From NCBI GenBank assembly GCA_018066285.1, contig JAGHRS010000016.1, forward strand, positions 1-57,474: DNA of 57,474 nt. The letters are read 5' to 3'. The stretch comes from Candidatus Treponema caballi. GTDB lineage: Bacteria > Spirochaetota > Spirochaetia > Treponematales > Treponemataceae. Positions 11,191 through 19,264 of the stretch are shown here, piece after piece; positions within the stretch are counted from its first letter, which is position 1; every line of letters starts with the position of its first letter. The position numbers and the translations under genes are program-made. A model generated the notes under the pieces. The model did not search any database, had not been told where the DNA came from, and was given only the letters and a program-made list of their open reading frames with translations.

Positions 11191-13575
11191 TTATCCGAAA
11201 ATCAGTTTCAGGAATGATTTCAGTTTTTTTCCGTTTGCGCCAAGGACGATTGCTTCTGTCAGCCGGTACGGCACCATGCCTTCTGACTGACAGGTAACGC
11301 AGTCTATCGTACCGTCGGCAGCAGTTTCAAGCACCATCTGGACGGCCGGATCATCAGGCGCACAGCCGGGATTCATCTTGAGCGCTTCCTTTTTAGCTAT
11401 TGAAAGCATGAGCCGTGCAAGTGCAGAATACGGAGCCATCTGGTGCAGCGAGCTCTGAATCGTGAACTCTCCGGGAACAGGTTCCTTCCAGACCGGGAAC
11501 GCGCCTGTCGCCTTTTCGTAGAGCGCTGCGAACTGCGCTTCCGGAACGTCGAGCGGCTTTCCGTTCCGCTCAAAGTAAGCCGGCAGCAGTTCCCTGTCGT
11601 CGCGGCGGTAATCAGTTCCCTCTACGGTGACCGGAACAGAGGCCCGCACATCAGTAAGTGATGCTGCTGCCTGAATCTCGTAGGTACCTGACGGCATGAT
11701 GAACGAAGAAGAGTCCTCGTCGAACAGTGAGAAACTGCGTTCATTAAGTTCAACGGTAACGGTCTTGCTTTCACCGGGCTCAAGGTGCACCTTTGCAAAG
11801 GCGCGGAGCTCGCGGTTTGCCCTGAGATACGTGCATTCAGGGTTCTTTACGTAGAACTGGACTACTTCGCTTCCGCTAACCGCGCCGTCGTTCCTGACGG
11901 TGACTGAGACGGAAAGCGGGCCGCCTTTGTATGTTGATGCGGCGGTAAGGTTTGAGTAGGTGAATGTCGTGTATGAAAGACCGAAACCGAACGGCCATGC
12001 AACCGGAATGTTGAACGTGTCGTAGTAGCGGTAGCCGGTGAAAATGCTTTCCCTGTACTGGATGATGCGCGAATCCGTTGCGAATGTTGATGCGCAGGGC
12101 GTATCCTTTTCAGAGAACGGCCAGGTTTCAGGCAGTTTTCCAGACGGATTTACCTTTCCGGAAATGAGCGCTGCAATTGCTTCAGCAGTTGCCTGGCCTG
12201 AAAGGTACATCAGGAGGATTGCACGTGCACGGGCTGTAAACGGCAGTGTCACCGGAGCGCCAGCAAGACAGATGACGATGATGTTGTTGTGGACGGCATA
12301 CAGTTCATCAAACAGCGCAATCTGCTCATCCGGAATGTTCATGTTCTTTCTGTCAAAACCTTCGCCTTCAATGGAATCAGTCAGACCGCAGAAAAAGAGC
12401 AGCGGTGTGTCTTCGCTGATGTGAGACGATTTAAGCACCATAGCGTTTTCAATGGTGTGGACGGTGTAGCCTGCAGCGTTGAGCGCCTGAATGGCATTTG
12501 TCTTAACGGGCATGTTGATGTGGCTTGAACCGCCGCCCTGAACGTGCATGTGCTCAGCGAGAGAACCTGCAACGGCGATGTGTCTTCCTTCCGGGACTGG
12601 CAGGACGCCGTCATTTTTAAGGAGAACGCCGCAACCAGATGCTATATCGACCGCTTTTTCATGATGGAAACGGAGCATGTCTTCGGGAAGTGTGAAGTCT
12701 TTGCTGTCAGACTCCTTTTTGTTGAGCGAGCCATATTTTTCTGCAAGCGCCTTGATGCGTCCTGCGGCTGTTGAAAGATATTCCCTTTCAAGAGTTCCTG
12801 ACTCGATTGCTTTTTTGAGGAGTTTTGTGTGGTAGCCGTGGCTGTCGGGCATTTCAAGGTCCATGCCCGCCCTAATGCACGCTTCAAGGTCAGTGCAGGC
12901 TCCCCAGTCAGACATGACGGCGCCTTCGTATCCCCATTCCTTTCTGAGAATGTCGGTAAGCAGATGGCTGTTTTCGCATGCGTATCTGCCGTTCAGCTTG
13001 TTGTAGGCTGCCATGATGGTTGCCGGGCGGGCTTCTTTAACGGCTGTCTCGAACGCTGTCAGGTAGATTTCCCTGAGCGCGCGTTCATCAATGCAGCTGT
13101 CGCTTGTCATGCGGAACTTTTCCTGGCTGTTGCCCGCAAAATGTTTGAGTGATGTGCCGACGCCTTCTTTCTGCATGGCATCTATGAATGAAGCAGCCAG
13201 TTTTCCTGAAAGATACGGGTCTTCTGAAAAATACTCGAAGTTACGGCCGCAGAGTGGGGACCGCTTTATGTTTGTTCCCGGTCCGAGCACGACTGAAACG
13301 CCTGCAGCTTTGGCTTCTTCAGCGATTGCGCTGGCAGAAGTTCGGACTGCTTCTGTATCCCAGCTTGCAGCGAGTGCGCATGAAAGGGGGAAACACGTAG
13401 CAGGAACGCTGTCATTGCATTCTGCCGTGTCCTGGGGCTGCATACGGAGCCCGTGCGGTCCGTCGGATACGCGGATGGAGGTCAGTTTGCCTCCGCAGTC
13501 GGATGTGTGCCAGAGCCCGTCGCCTGTAACCAGACGGAGCTCATCATCCAATGAAAGAGTTTTATCGTCAGACAT
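11191..13575 (-). CDS. Glycoside hydrolase family 3 (beta-glucosidase-like)
   Basis: A 794-residue GH3 enzyme. N-terminal barrel: LGPGTNIKRSPLCGRNFEYFSEDP, the KHFAGNSQE block, and the nucleophile Asp in AVMSDWGA. Then the alpha/beta sandwich (GGGSSHIN) and a fibronectin type III-like domain (VRNDGAVSGSEVVQFYV, about residue 570 on). No signal peptide, so it cleaves imported oligosaccharides in the cytoplasm, with glucosidase or xylosidase specificity undetermined. I chose the ATG at 13575 because a TTGCAA/TAAAAT promoter covers the two alternative upstream starts (TTG 13611, ATG 13584). First gene of an operon with the GPH symporter and DMT transporter. Confidence 0.88.
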   Translation of the reverse strand: MSDDKTLSLDDELRLVTGDGLWHTSDCGGKLTSIRVSDGPHGLRMQPQDTAECNDSVPATCFPLSCALAASWDTEAVRTSASAIAEEAKAAGVSVVLGPGTNIKRSPLCGRNFEYFSEDPYLSGKLAASFIDAMQKEGVGTSLKHFAGNSQEKFRMTSDSCIDERALREIYLTAFETAVKEARPATIMAAYNKLNGRYACENSHLLTDILRKEWGYEGAVMSDWGACTDLEACIRAGMDLEMPDSHGYHTKLLKKAIESGTLEREYLSTAAGRIKALAEKYGSLNKKESDSKDFTLPEDMLRFHHEKAVDIASGCGVLLKNDGVLPVPEGRHIAVAGSLAEHMHVQGGGSSHINMPVKTNAIQALNAAGYTVHTIENAMVLKSSHISEDTPLLFFCGLTDSIEGEGFDRKNMNIPDEQIALFDELYAVHNNIIVICLAGAPVTLPFTARARAILLMYLSGQATAEAIAALISGKVNPSGKLPETWPFSEKDTPCASTFATDSRIIQYRESIFTGYRYYDTFNIPVAWPFGFGLSYTTFTYSNLTAASTYKGGPLSVSVTVRNDGAVSGSEVVQFYVKNPECTYLRANRELRAFAKVHLEPGESKTVTVELNERSFSLFDEDSSSFIMPSGTYEIQAAASLTDVRASVPVTVEGTDYRRDDRELLPAYFERNGKPLDVPEAQFAALYEKATGAFPVWKEPVPGEFTIQSSLHQMAPYSALARLMLSIAKKEALKMNPGCAPDDPAVQMVLETAADGTIDCVTCQSEGMVPYRLTEAIVLGANGKKLKSFLKLIFG

Positions 13576-13582
13576 GTTCTCC

Positions 13583-13611
13583 ATTTTAAGCCCATTTCCG
13601 CAATCTTGCAA
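13583..13611 (-). promoter_or_regulatory. Promoter of GH3 operon, decides the start
   Basis: Minus strand TTGCAA, 17 nt, TAAAAT, then seven nucleotides (GGAGAAC) to the ATG at 13575. Transcription would start at or one base before that ATG. Confidence 0.5.
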
Positions 13612-13634
13612 ATAAATGTGAGCGTGCGTGTGGG

Positions 13635-13664
13635 TTGATGATGCATTGCCCGTTCGCGTATAAT
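13635..13664 (+). promoter_or_regulatory. Promoter of ispH, 2-3 nt leader
   Basis: TTGATG, 18 nt, TATAAT (perfect -10). Nine nucleotides separate the -10 from the ATG at 13674, leaving a leader of two or three nucleotides with no Shine-Dalgarno site. Confidence 0.6.
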
Positions 13665-13673
13665 GGCGCTGAT

Positions 13674-14612
13674 ATGAGACGTGAAGTTATTCGTGCTTCG
13701 GTGCTGGGGTATTGCATGGGGGTTCGCCGTGCGGTTTCTGTAGCTGAGAAGTGTCTTGAAACATATAAGGATCATCCCGTGTTTTCGTACGGGCCGCTCA
13801 TCCATAACAGGAGCGCGCTTGCTGCCCTGGAAGAGAAAGGGCTGAAACTGCTTGAACACGTGGATGACCTTCCGGATGCTTTAAATGGGGAAATGTCCGT
13901 TTCAGCAGATAAGGCGCCGGTCGTCATTATCAGGGCGCACGGTGTACCGCCTGAAACGCGCGCCGCTCTGGAAAAGCAGGGATGCATCATTGAGGATGCA
14001 ACATGTCCGCGCGTGCTTGCAAACCAGAAGAAAGCCGCTTCGTATGCGGCAAAAGGTTATACCGTCATTATTGCGGGTGACAAGAACCACGGAGAAGTTA
14101 CGGGGCTTTCCGGCTGTGTCCGTGATGCCGCAGATGCTGCTTTATCCGGTGCTCAAAACGCTGACGATGCACGCGCATCATGCCTGCTTGTGGACAGCTC
14201 ATCAGACGCAGCTGCCCTTGATGTGACCGGATGCGGCGGAAACGTCGTTCTTATAAGCCAGACAACCATAAGCCCTGCAGAATATGCTGAAATAGCGGAT
14301 GTGCTTAAGAAGCGCATTCCGCATCTTGAAGTGCTTGATACCGTGTGCCCGGCGACCCAGGAACGGCAGGCGGCTCTTGAAGAACTGTGTGCGCGCGCGG
14401 AAGGCGTGCTCATTATTGGCGGCAGAAACAGCGCGAATACGCAGCGCCTTTTTACAAGCGCAAAGCAGAAGTGCGCGCATGCCGCCCATATAGAAAAAGC
14501 CGATGACATTCCGGCTGAGTTCTTCAGCCTGAACACCATCGGCATTACCGCGGGCGCCTCAACACCCGACTTCGTAATCGACGCCGTAGAAGCGCGCCTT
14601 TCTTCACACTAA
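13674..14612 (+). CDS. ispH: 4-hydroxy-3-methylbut-2-enyl diphosphate reductase
   Basis: A 312-residue IspH (LytB), last enzyme of the MEP isoprenoid pathway, which reduces HMBPP to IPP and DMAPP with an iron-sulfur cluster. The three cluster cysteines are visible in GYCMGVRRAV, EDATCPRV and DTVCPATQERQ; the conserved RAHGVP block is present. The ATG at 13674 is chosen because it begins the conserved MRREVIRASVLG segment and the upstream in-frame codons lie inside the promoter. Compared with the family pattern it carries two alanine/aspartate-rich insertions (about residues 66-80 and 151-166), both matching the dispersed coding repeat described elsewhere. Confidence 0.95.
   Translation: MRREVIRASVLGYCMGVRRAVSVAEKCLETYKDHPVFSYGPLIHNRSALAALEEKGLKLLEHVDDLPDALNGEMSVSADKAPVVIIRAHGVPPETRAALEKQGCIIEDATCPRVLANQKKAASYAAKGYTVIIAGDKNHGEVTGLSGCVRDAADAALSGAQNADDARASCLLVDSSSDAAALDVTGCGGNVVLISQTTISPAEYAEIADVLKKRIPHLEVLDTVCPATQERQAALEELCARAEGVLIIGGRNSANTQRLFTSAKQKCAHAAHIEKADDIPAEFFSLNTIGITAGASTPDFVIDAVEARLSSH
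13873..13919 (-). repeat. In-frame coding repeat, copy E (in ispH)
   Basis: On the minus strand this segment contains GCCTTATCTGC, the core of the dispersed repeat. The gene reads it in reverse as ALNGEMSVSADKAP, placed between the conserved DLPD and VVIIRAHG blocks where other IspH proteins run straight on. Confidence 0.4.
14124..14180 (+). repeat. In-frame coding repeat, copy F (second in ispH)
   Basis: Contains GCAGATGCTGCTTTATCCGG, close to GCAGATGATGCCTTATCTAC of the clpB copy. It reads in the gene direction as DAADAALSGAQNADDARAS and lies just after the conserved GDKNHGEVTGLSG block. Confidence 0.4.
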
Positions 14613-14652
14613 GCAGATTTTTTCTATGAGTGCATAATCTGCTTAGTGTGAA
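14603..14652. terminator. Bidirectional terminator hairpin, ispH / NifX-like
   Basis: Perfect 17-bp inverted repeat (14603-14619 and 14636-14652) with a 16-nt loop, lying between two convergent genes. The ispH stop codon is inside the left arm. A weaker extension of the arms continues outward. Only a short T-run lies in the loop, so termination would rely on the stem or on Rho. Confidence 0.7.
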
Positions 14653-14661
14653 AGTGCGCTT

Positions 14662-15018
14662 TTAGTGCGCGTCGTGCTCGTGGTCGTGGTGGCTGCAGTT
14701 CGCTTCTGACGAGTAGGCGAGCGTGCCTGCGAGCAGTGCTTTTACTGCGGCATCGGTGCTTCCGGTGACTCCTGCGTGAATGGTGATGCCGGCTGCATCA
14801 AGGGCTGCTTTTGCGCCACCGCCAATGCCGCCGCAGATTAATGCTGTAACACCAAGGTCTTTCAGAAAATCTGCAAGTGCTTCATGTCCCGTGCCATTTG
14901 TAGAAATTACCCTGGAGTCTCTAATATCTCCATTTTCTATGTCATAAATCTTGAACTGTTCAGTGTGTCCGAAATGCTGGAAAACCAAACCGAATTCATA
15001 AGTTGCTGCTATTTTCAT
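14662..15018 (-). CDS. NifX/NafY-like dinitrogenase cofactor-family protein
   Basis: A 118-residue protein of the dinitrogenase iron-molybdenum cofactor family, which in non-nitrogen-fixers is a small protein of unclear role that can bind metal-sulfur clusters. Core pattern: MKIAATYEFGLVFQHFGHTEQFKIY, then ALICGGIGGGAKAALDAAGI. The C-terminus CSHHDHEHDAH is histidine-rich and suggests metal binding. It overlaps the end of the sugar-sensor/GGDEF gene by 4 bp (ATGA) and has a good AAAGGAG site, so the two are co-expressed. There is no nif gene nearby. Confidence 0.85.
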   Translation of the reverse strand: MKIAATYEFGLVFQHFGHTEQFKIYDIENGDIRDSRVISTNGTGHEALADFLKDLGVTALICGGIGGGAKAALDAAGITIHAGVTGSTDAAVKALLAGTLAYSSEANCSHHDHEHDAH

Positions 15019-17000
15019 TTTGAGACTCCTTTATTTTCATCCCTTTCCGGATGTTTCAGATGTTTTTCGATGTACAGCTTATCATCGGCATCTGCAAGCA
15101 GTATGGCAAGGTCTGACTTTTCTTCAGAGAATTCAATGGAGCCAAGGCTTATGGAAAGCGTGAAGGGTAACCCTGCCTCTTTTGAAGAACTTTCATTCAT
15201 GGAAAGCAGTCGTTCTCGCAGTGCCGGAATGTTTTCAAGTGCCATACCTGGAGCAACAACGCCGAATTCATCTCCGCTCAGTCTTCCGACCATATCAGAA
15301 TCACGGAACAGTTTTTTAAGAATCTGAGCTTCGGTCTTGATGGCAAGATCTCCAATGTCATGTCCGTAGGTGTCATTGATTGTTTTAAGTCCGTCAAGGT
15401 CACAGAAGAAAACGACACCTTTTTTTCCGGTTACAACAGAAAGGTTTATAAGCTGCTGCCCGTGTTCATAAAAGCCCCGTCTGTTCAAAATCTGTGTTAG
15501 TTCATCAGTCTTTGACTGCAGGTTGAGCGTCTGATTCCTGCTGATGAGAATATTCCGCTGATCAAGGTCATGCTGGTATTCAAGAGACTGGATGATGACG
15601 TTGGTGAGGATTTTCAGGTTGACGGAAATGACCGTATCATCCGTATGTTCAAGTCTGCAGCAGATATATCCGTAGTTTGACTCATGCATGGTGATTGCCT
15701 GAAGATAGTACTTGCCTGCCTTTGTGTCATCGTATTTCTCGGGAAGAATTCTTTCATGAGGATTAAAGATGATCCTTTCATCCTGAAGGCTTGAGTAACG
15801 GACTCCCTCTTTATCATTTGCAAAAAGTACGAGCTGGGCTTCATCCGGAAGGAAAAAGTCTGCATATTTGTCGCAGTGAAGGGGATTTTCGTACAGACAG
15901 ATGAATATATCCGTGATTTTAGTTACATACAACGTCATGCCGATTGTTTTTTCAACAAAATCTTTGAACGGAGTACGTGTGTTCATGACATCAACAAGGC
16001 TGTTGATTGCGTTTATCTGGTCAAGTTTGTCGATAAGCAGATTGTACGTCTGCTGGGTGACGCGCTCATCCATTGGATGGTATTTTCCAGTCTGGTCAAT
16101 ATATGCGGATGTATCGAGGTCATTGGTAATGCAGCCGCAGGACTGCCGGTAAACGGGATGAGACTGAATGACCGCCATTTTTTCAACAGCATTTCCCTGG
16201 AGATAATTCCATGCCATTTCCGCAGCTTTGTATCCTGAACCAACTATCGACTGATTGATTGATGAAAGGGTCGGTTTGGTCATGAGTGCGAAAAGATCGT
16301 CATCAAAACCGAAGAGAGCTATATCTTTTGGATATGATATTCCCAGTTCCATAAAAGCAAGCATGCAGCCGCCCGCCGTGTAATCATTGGCACACAGAAT
16401 GGCATCAAACGGAACTTCTTCCTTTGTCTTGTATTTTGCAAGAAAGACTTCCTTTGCTGTTCCTGGAGTAAAATCTCCATCAAGAACGAGATCCGGGTCA
16501 AATGGAATGCCGTTTTTCTCAAGGGCGGCCTTAAAGGCTTCAAGCCTGTCTTCTGAATCCGGAGAGTCAATGAGTCCTGCTGAGAAAAAGCCGATTTTCT
16601 TTTTGCCATGGACGTTAACCATATGGTTTACAACTTCTTCATAAGCCTGTGTGCAGACGGTATGCGTATAAAATGATTTTTCCATGTTGAGCGGAACTGC
16701 GACGGAGAAAATGGGTTTTCCCTTGAAAACTTCCAGCTCTTTTATCAGTTCATCGAGTTTCATGGAGGTCAGGAATGTGTTGGTAATAACAATGACGGCA
16801 TCAATTTCAGGTGATTTAAGGATATCCACCGCTGTCCAGTACTGATAGTCATAGTTGTTTCCTTTTTTTGCGGGCTGACAGATAGTGGCGACAAAATAAC
16901 GGACGTCTTCTTTTTCCTTGAAAAAAGATTCAATGCCTTCAAGGACAGAGAAATTGTAATTTGTTGTCAGTTCGTTTACGAGAACAGCTATGTTCTTCAT
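15015..17000 (-). CDS. LacI-type sugar-sensor domain fused to diguanylate cyclase
   Basis: A 661-residue soluble protein. Residues 1-285 look like the ligand-binding half of a LacI-family repressor (NIAVLVNELTTNYNFSVLEGIE at the start, later DAILCANDYTAGGC and GFDDDLFALMTKPTLSSINQ), but the DNA-binding HTH is absent. A middle region (about 300-480) of unknown type follows, then a GGDEF domain from about 495 with the active loop written SGDEF (about residue 575) and an upstream RDSD inhibitory site. It therefore should couple a cytoplasmic sugar or nucleoside signal to c-di-GMP synthesis. The Gly-to-Ser change in the signature is known from active cyclases and is not evidence of loss. Confidence 0.88.
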   Translation of the reverse strand: MKNIAVLVNELTTNYNFSVLEGIESFFKEKEDVRYFVATICQPAKKGNNYDYQYWTAVDILKSPEIDAVIVITNTFLTSMKLDELIKELEVFKGKPIFSVAVPLNMEKSFYTHTVCTQAYEEVVNHMVNVHGKKKIGFFSAGLIDSPDSEDRLEAFKAALEKNGIPFDPDLVLDGDFTPGTAKEVFLAKYKTKEEVPFDAILCANDYTAGGCMLAFMELGISYPKDIALFGFDDDLFALMTKPTLSSINQSIVGSGYKAAEMAWNYLQGNAVEKMAVIQSHPVYRQSCGCITNDLDTSAYIDQTGKYHPMDERVTQQTYNLLIDKLDQINAINSLVDVMNTRTPFKDFVEKTIGMTLYVTKITDIFICLYENPLHCDKYADFFLPDEAQLVLFANDKEGVRYSSLQDERIIFNPHERILPEKYDDTKAGKYYLQAITMHESNYGYICCRLEHTDDTVISVNLKILTNVIIQSLEYQHDLDQRNILISRNQTLNLQSKTDELTQILNRRGFYEHGQQLINLSVVTGKKGVVFFCDLDGLKTINDTYGHDIGDLAIKTEAQILKKLFRDSDMVGRLSGDEFGVVAPGMALENIPALRERLLSMNESSSKEAGLPFTLSISLGSIEFSEEKSDLAILLADADDKLYIEKHLKHPERDENKGVSK

Positions 17001-17009
17001 TGTGAGACA

Positions 17010-17038
17010 ATTATACTGTTATAAAAACGCTGTTGAAA
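17010..17038 (-). promoter_or_regulatory. Promoter of sugar-sensor/GGDEF gene
   Basis: Minus strand TTTCAA, 17 nt, perfect TATAAT, then nine nucleotides to the ATG at 17000, leaving about a 3-nt leader with no Shine-Dalgarno site. The -35 is weak. Confidence 0.5.
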
Positions 17039-17055
17039 AGAAAAAAAATATTGTA

Positions 17056-18417
17056 TTACGCTTTTATTTCACTTTTTGTGCGGAATATTTTCCTGAGCAT
17101 GAAAGCTGCTGCAACAGTAAGGATGAGTTCAGCAACTGCCTGTGCGTAGCCCATGCCGTAAAGCGGATAGAATCTGTTCAGGATGAGGATTGCAGGTATT
17201 TCAAGAACGATTTTGCGCAGTACCGCAAAAAGCAGCGAGTAAGATCCTTTTCCGATAGCCTGATAGACTGCGACAGCTGAAAAGTCGATTGCCAGAAACG
17301 GAATGCCGAGGCTCATGGCACGAAGAAGAAGTTTTCCGTGGGTAACGATGTCGGGATCTGTCATGAACAGGCGGATGAGCTGTTCTGAGAAGATGAAGAA
17401 TGCTGCTCCAAGTGAAAAAGTAACGATAATGGTCAGGCGCAGGACGAACATTGTGCTGTCTTTCATGCGCTTCCTGTTGCCGCTTGCCCAGTTGTAGCTG
17501 ATGAGCGGCATGACGCCTTGTGTTACACCCATGGAAATGTAGATGGGCATCATGTTTATCTTGTGGGCGATTCCCATTGCTGAAACTGCGGCGGCACCGA
17601 AAACAGCAGTAAGGTTGTTCAGGATGAGCGTACCGGTCACGTTCAGGAGGTTCTGTATTGAGGCTGGAATGCCGACACCGAACACTTCCCGGATGATGTC
17701 ACTGCGAAAGCCGAAGAGACGCGGGCTTAAGGAAATGGTCGTGGTCTTCCGGTGCAGGAAGATGTACATGAGAAGGTAGAGCGTTGCAAAGCAGTTTGAT
17801 ATTAACGTTGCAAGACCTGCGCCGGCAGCTCCCATATTCAGAAACTGCGGCAGGATGAAGAACGGGTCGAGCATCATGTTGAGGATGCAGCCTGACATGA
17901 CGCCGACGCTTGCATGCATGGCTTCACCTTCAGCGCGTACGATGTTTGAAAGCACGACGTTGAGGATTGCCGGAGCGGCGCCACAGGTGACCGTCCAGAA
18001 CAGATAGCGGTGTGTCGCATCCCGCGTGATGTCATCGGCTCCCAGAAGGTTCAGGAACGGCTGCTTGAAAAATGCGTAGGTAATCGATATAAGCACGCCG
18101 CATAAGGTCGCCAGGTAAAAGCAGAAAGCAGATGTTTTCTTGACAGTGTCGTATTCTTTCTTGCCGAGTGAGCGGCTCATCATGCTTGAGCCGCCGACAC
18201 CGAACAGGTTGTTGATCGCGTTAAAGGCAAGCAGCATTGGTGCTGCCAGTGAGACAGCGGCGGTTTCTACAGCATCGTTCAGCATGCCGACAAAGTACGT
18301 GTCGGCCATGTTGTAAAGAACCATGACCAGAGTACCCAGAACAGAGGGAACAGCAAGGGTAGCAACAGCTTTCGGGATGGAGTAGTTTTCAAAGAGGTCA
18401 GTTTTCTTTTCGTCCAT
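17056..18417 (-). CDS. MATE-family efflux transporter
   Basis: A 453-residue, twelve-helix multidrug and toxin extrusion protein, in the inner membrane, exporting cationic compounds or metabolites by Na+ or H+ exchange. Typical N-terminal sequence PKAVATLAVPSVLGTLVMVLYNMADTYFVG (first half of the motif at residues about 15-30). The ATG at 18417 fits the family N-terminus and the promoter. The longer open frame upstream runs through a palindromic repeat. Substrate unknown. It has its own promoter and is not obviously in an operon. Confidence 0.9.
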   Translation of the reverse strand: MDEKKTDLFENYSIPKAVATLAVPSVLGTLVMVLYNMADTYFVGMLNDAVETAAVSLAAPMLLAFNAINNLFGVGGSSMMSRSLGKKEYDTVKKTSAFCFYLATLCGVLISITYAFFKQPFLNLLGADDITRDATHRYLFWTVTCGAAPAILNVVLSNIVRAEGEAMHASVGVMSGCILNMMLDPFFILPQFLNMGAAGAGLATLISNCFATLYLLMYIFLHRKTTTISLSPRLFGFRSDIIREVFGVGIPASIQNLLNVTGTLILNNLTAVFGAAAVSAMGIAHKINMMPIYISMGVTQGVMPLISYNWASGNRKRMKDSTMFVLRLTIIVTFSLGAAFFIFSEQLIRLFMTDPDIVTHGKLLLRAMSLGIPFLAIDFSAVAVYQAIGKGSYSLLFAVLRKIVLEIPAILILNRFYPLYGMGYAQAVAELILTVAAAFMLRKIFRTKSEIKA

Positions 18418-18423
18418 ACCGCG

Positions 18424-18452
18424 AGCATAGCATTTTCGCTTTTTTGATGAAA
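18424..18452 (-). promoter_or_regulatory. Promoter of MATE gene, TSS predicted at ATG
   Basis: Minus strand TTTCAT, 17 nt, extended -10 TGCTATGCT, then exactly six nucleotides to the ATG at 18417. Confidence 0.45.
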
Positions 18453-18472
18453 GGGGGCGCGTGCGGGCCCGC

Positions 18473-18700
18473 ACGTCGTACGCGTGAATGAATACCCAAT
18501 CGGCCTTGTTTAGCGAAAGGGAGAGCGGGACTGCCCGAATGACCGGGACATGCATGTCGCGCCTCGGCCCCGAGCATGCGGAACGCATGCGAGTGAGATA
18601 CCTTAGCGCCGCAGCGCGTTATGCGTGGCACGGGCAGTAGGGCAGTCCCGCTCTCCCGTTTACTAAGGAAAGCCCACCCGCGCATTCATTCACGCGACGT
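18473..18700. repeat. Palindromic element PE1 after superoxide reductase gene
   Basis: A 228-bp GC-rich imperfect palindrome. Outer arms share GCGTGAATGAAT (18482-18493) with its complement at 18684-18695; inner arms share a perfect 18-bp GGGAGAGCGGGACTGCCC (18519-18536 against 18640-18657). The middle contains further hairpins and the motif GTGGCACGGGCAGTAGG (18625-18641), related to one in PE2. The right end encodes the last residues and the stop codon of the superoxide reductase. It fills the whole gap to the MATE promoter. Confidence 0.75.
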
Positions 18701-19076
18701 CCTTCTTCCAGAGCTTGTGCAGGTTGCAGTATTCCATGGCTGCCTGCACATCCTCGTTTTCATTAAGCTGGAAAATGGCGAGCGGTTTCTCTCCCGGCCC
18801 GATGCTTTTGGCGTGAAGCCCCTTGCTTGTAAGAAGCACAATCCATTCAATGAAGTGCTCAACAGTTGAAGGATGTTCCTCACTTCCCACCATGATGGTG
18901 ACTTTTCTCCCATCCTGACGGATAACCGGTACGTGTTTTTCGATGCTTGCATCTACTGTTCCTGGCTCGATTTTCTGCATGGGCATGCCGCAACAGACGG
19001 TCGGCACGTTCGTCTTCTTTACGACTGCGACAATCTTGCCGCAGTAAGGGCAATAGTACAATTCAAGTTCTTTCAT
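18690..19076 (-). CDS. Superoxide reductase, desulfoferrodoxin type
   Basis: A 128-residue two-domain superoxide reductase. Residues 1-36 are a desulforedoxin domain with a four-Cys iron site (CPYCGK and VCCGMP). Residues 37-128 are the catalytic domain with EKHVPVI, HPSTVEHFIEW and CNLHKLW, which supply the four His and one Cys of the active iron. It detoxifies superoxide to peroxide without oxygen release, typical of anaerobes. The ATG at 19076 has a strong AAAGGAG site; an in-frame upstream extension is not family-like. The last codons (DVA and stop) lie inside palindromic element PE1, so the C-terminus may have been rewritten by it. Confidence 0.95.
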   Translation of the reverse strand: MKELELYYCPYCGKIVAVVKKTNVPTVCCGMPMQKIEPGTVDASIEKHVPVIRQDGRKVTIMVGSEEHPSTVEHFIEWIVLLTSKGLHAKSIGPGEKPLAIFQLNENEDVQAAMEYCNLHKLWKKDVA

Positions 19077-19204
19077 AGCTGTTTTCTCCTTTTGCTGGCC
19101 GTAGGACTTGTTGCGGCTGCACAACGAGAACATACTTGAAAATGGGAAAAATGTGGTAAAGAAACGCCCGCAAACCCTCATCAAACAGGCGCGGGAGAGT
19201 CATC

Positions 19205-19250
19205 AATGAATCATCAAATAGTCACCTTGGTGACTATTTGATGATTCATT
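19205..19250. terminator. Long hairpin downstream of CPBP protease gene
   Basis: Perfect 22-bp inverted repeat with a 2-nt loop, starting 14 bp after the stop codon of the minus-strand CPBP gene. It is likely to stop or stabilise that transcript. No strong T-run follows. Confidence 0.6.
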
Positions 19251-19264
19251 ATGGATTTGTGTGT

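Noticed and set aside
15262-15282. Inactive diguanylate cyclase because the motif is SGDEF
   Set aside because: SGDEF occurs in working cyclases, and the inhibitory RxxD site and other conserved residues are present.
18418-18588. 57-residue N-terminal extension of the MATE protein
   Set aside because: The extension is translated from palindrome PE1 and the promoter, and it lacks family similarity.
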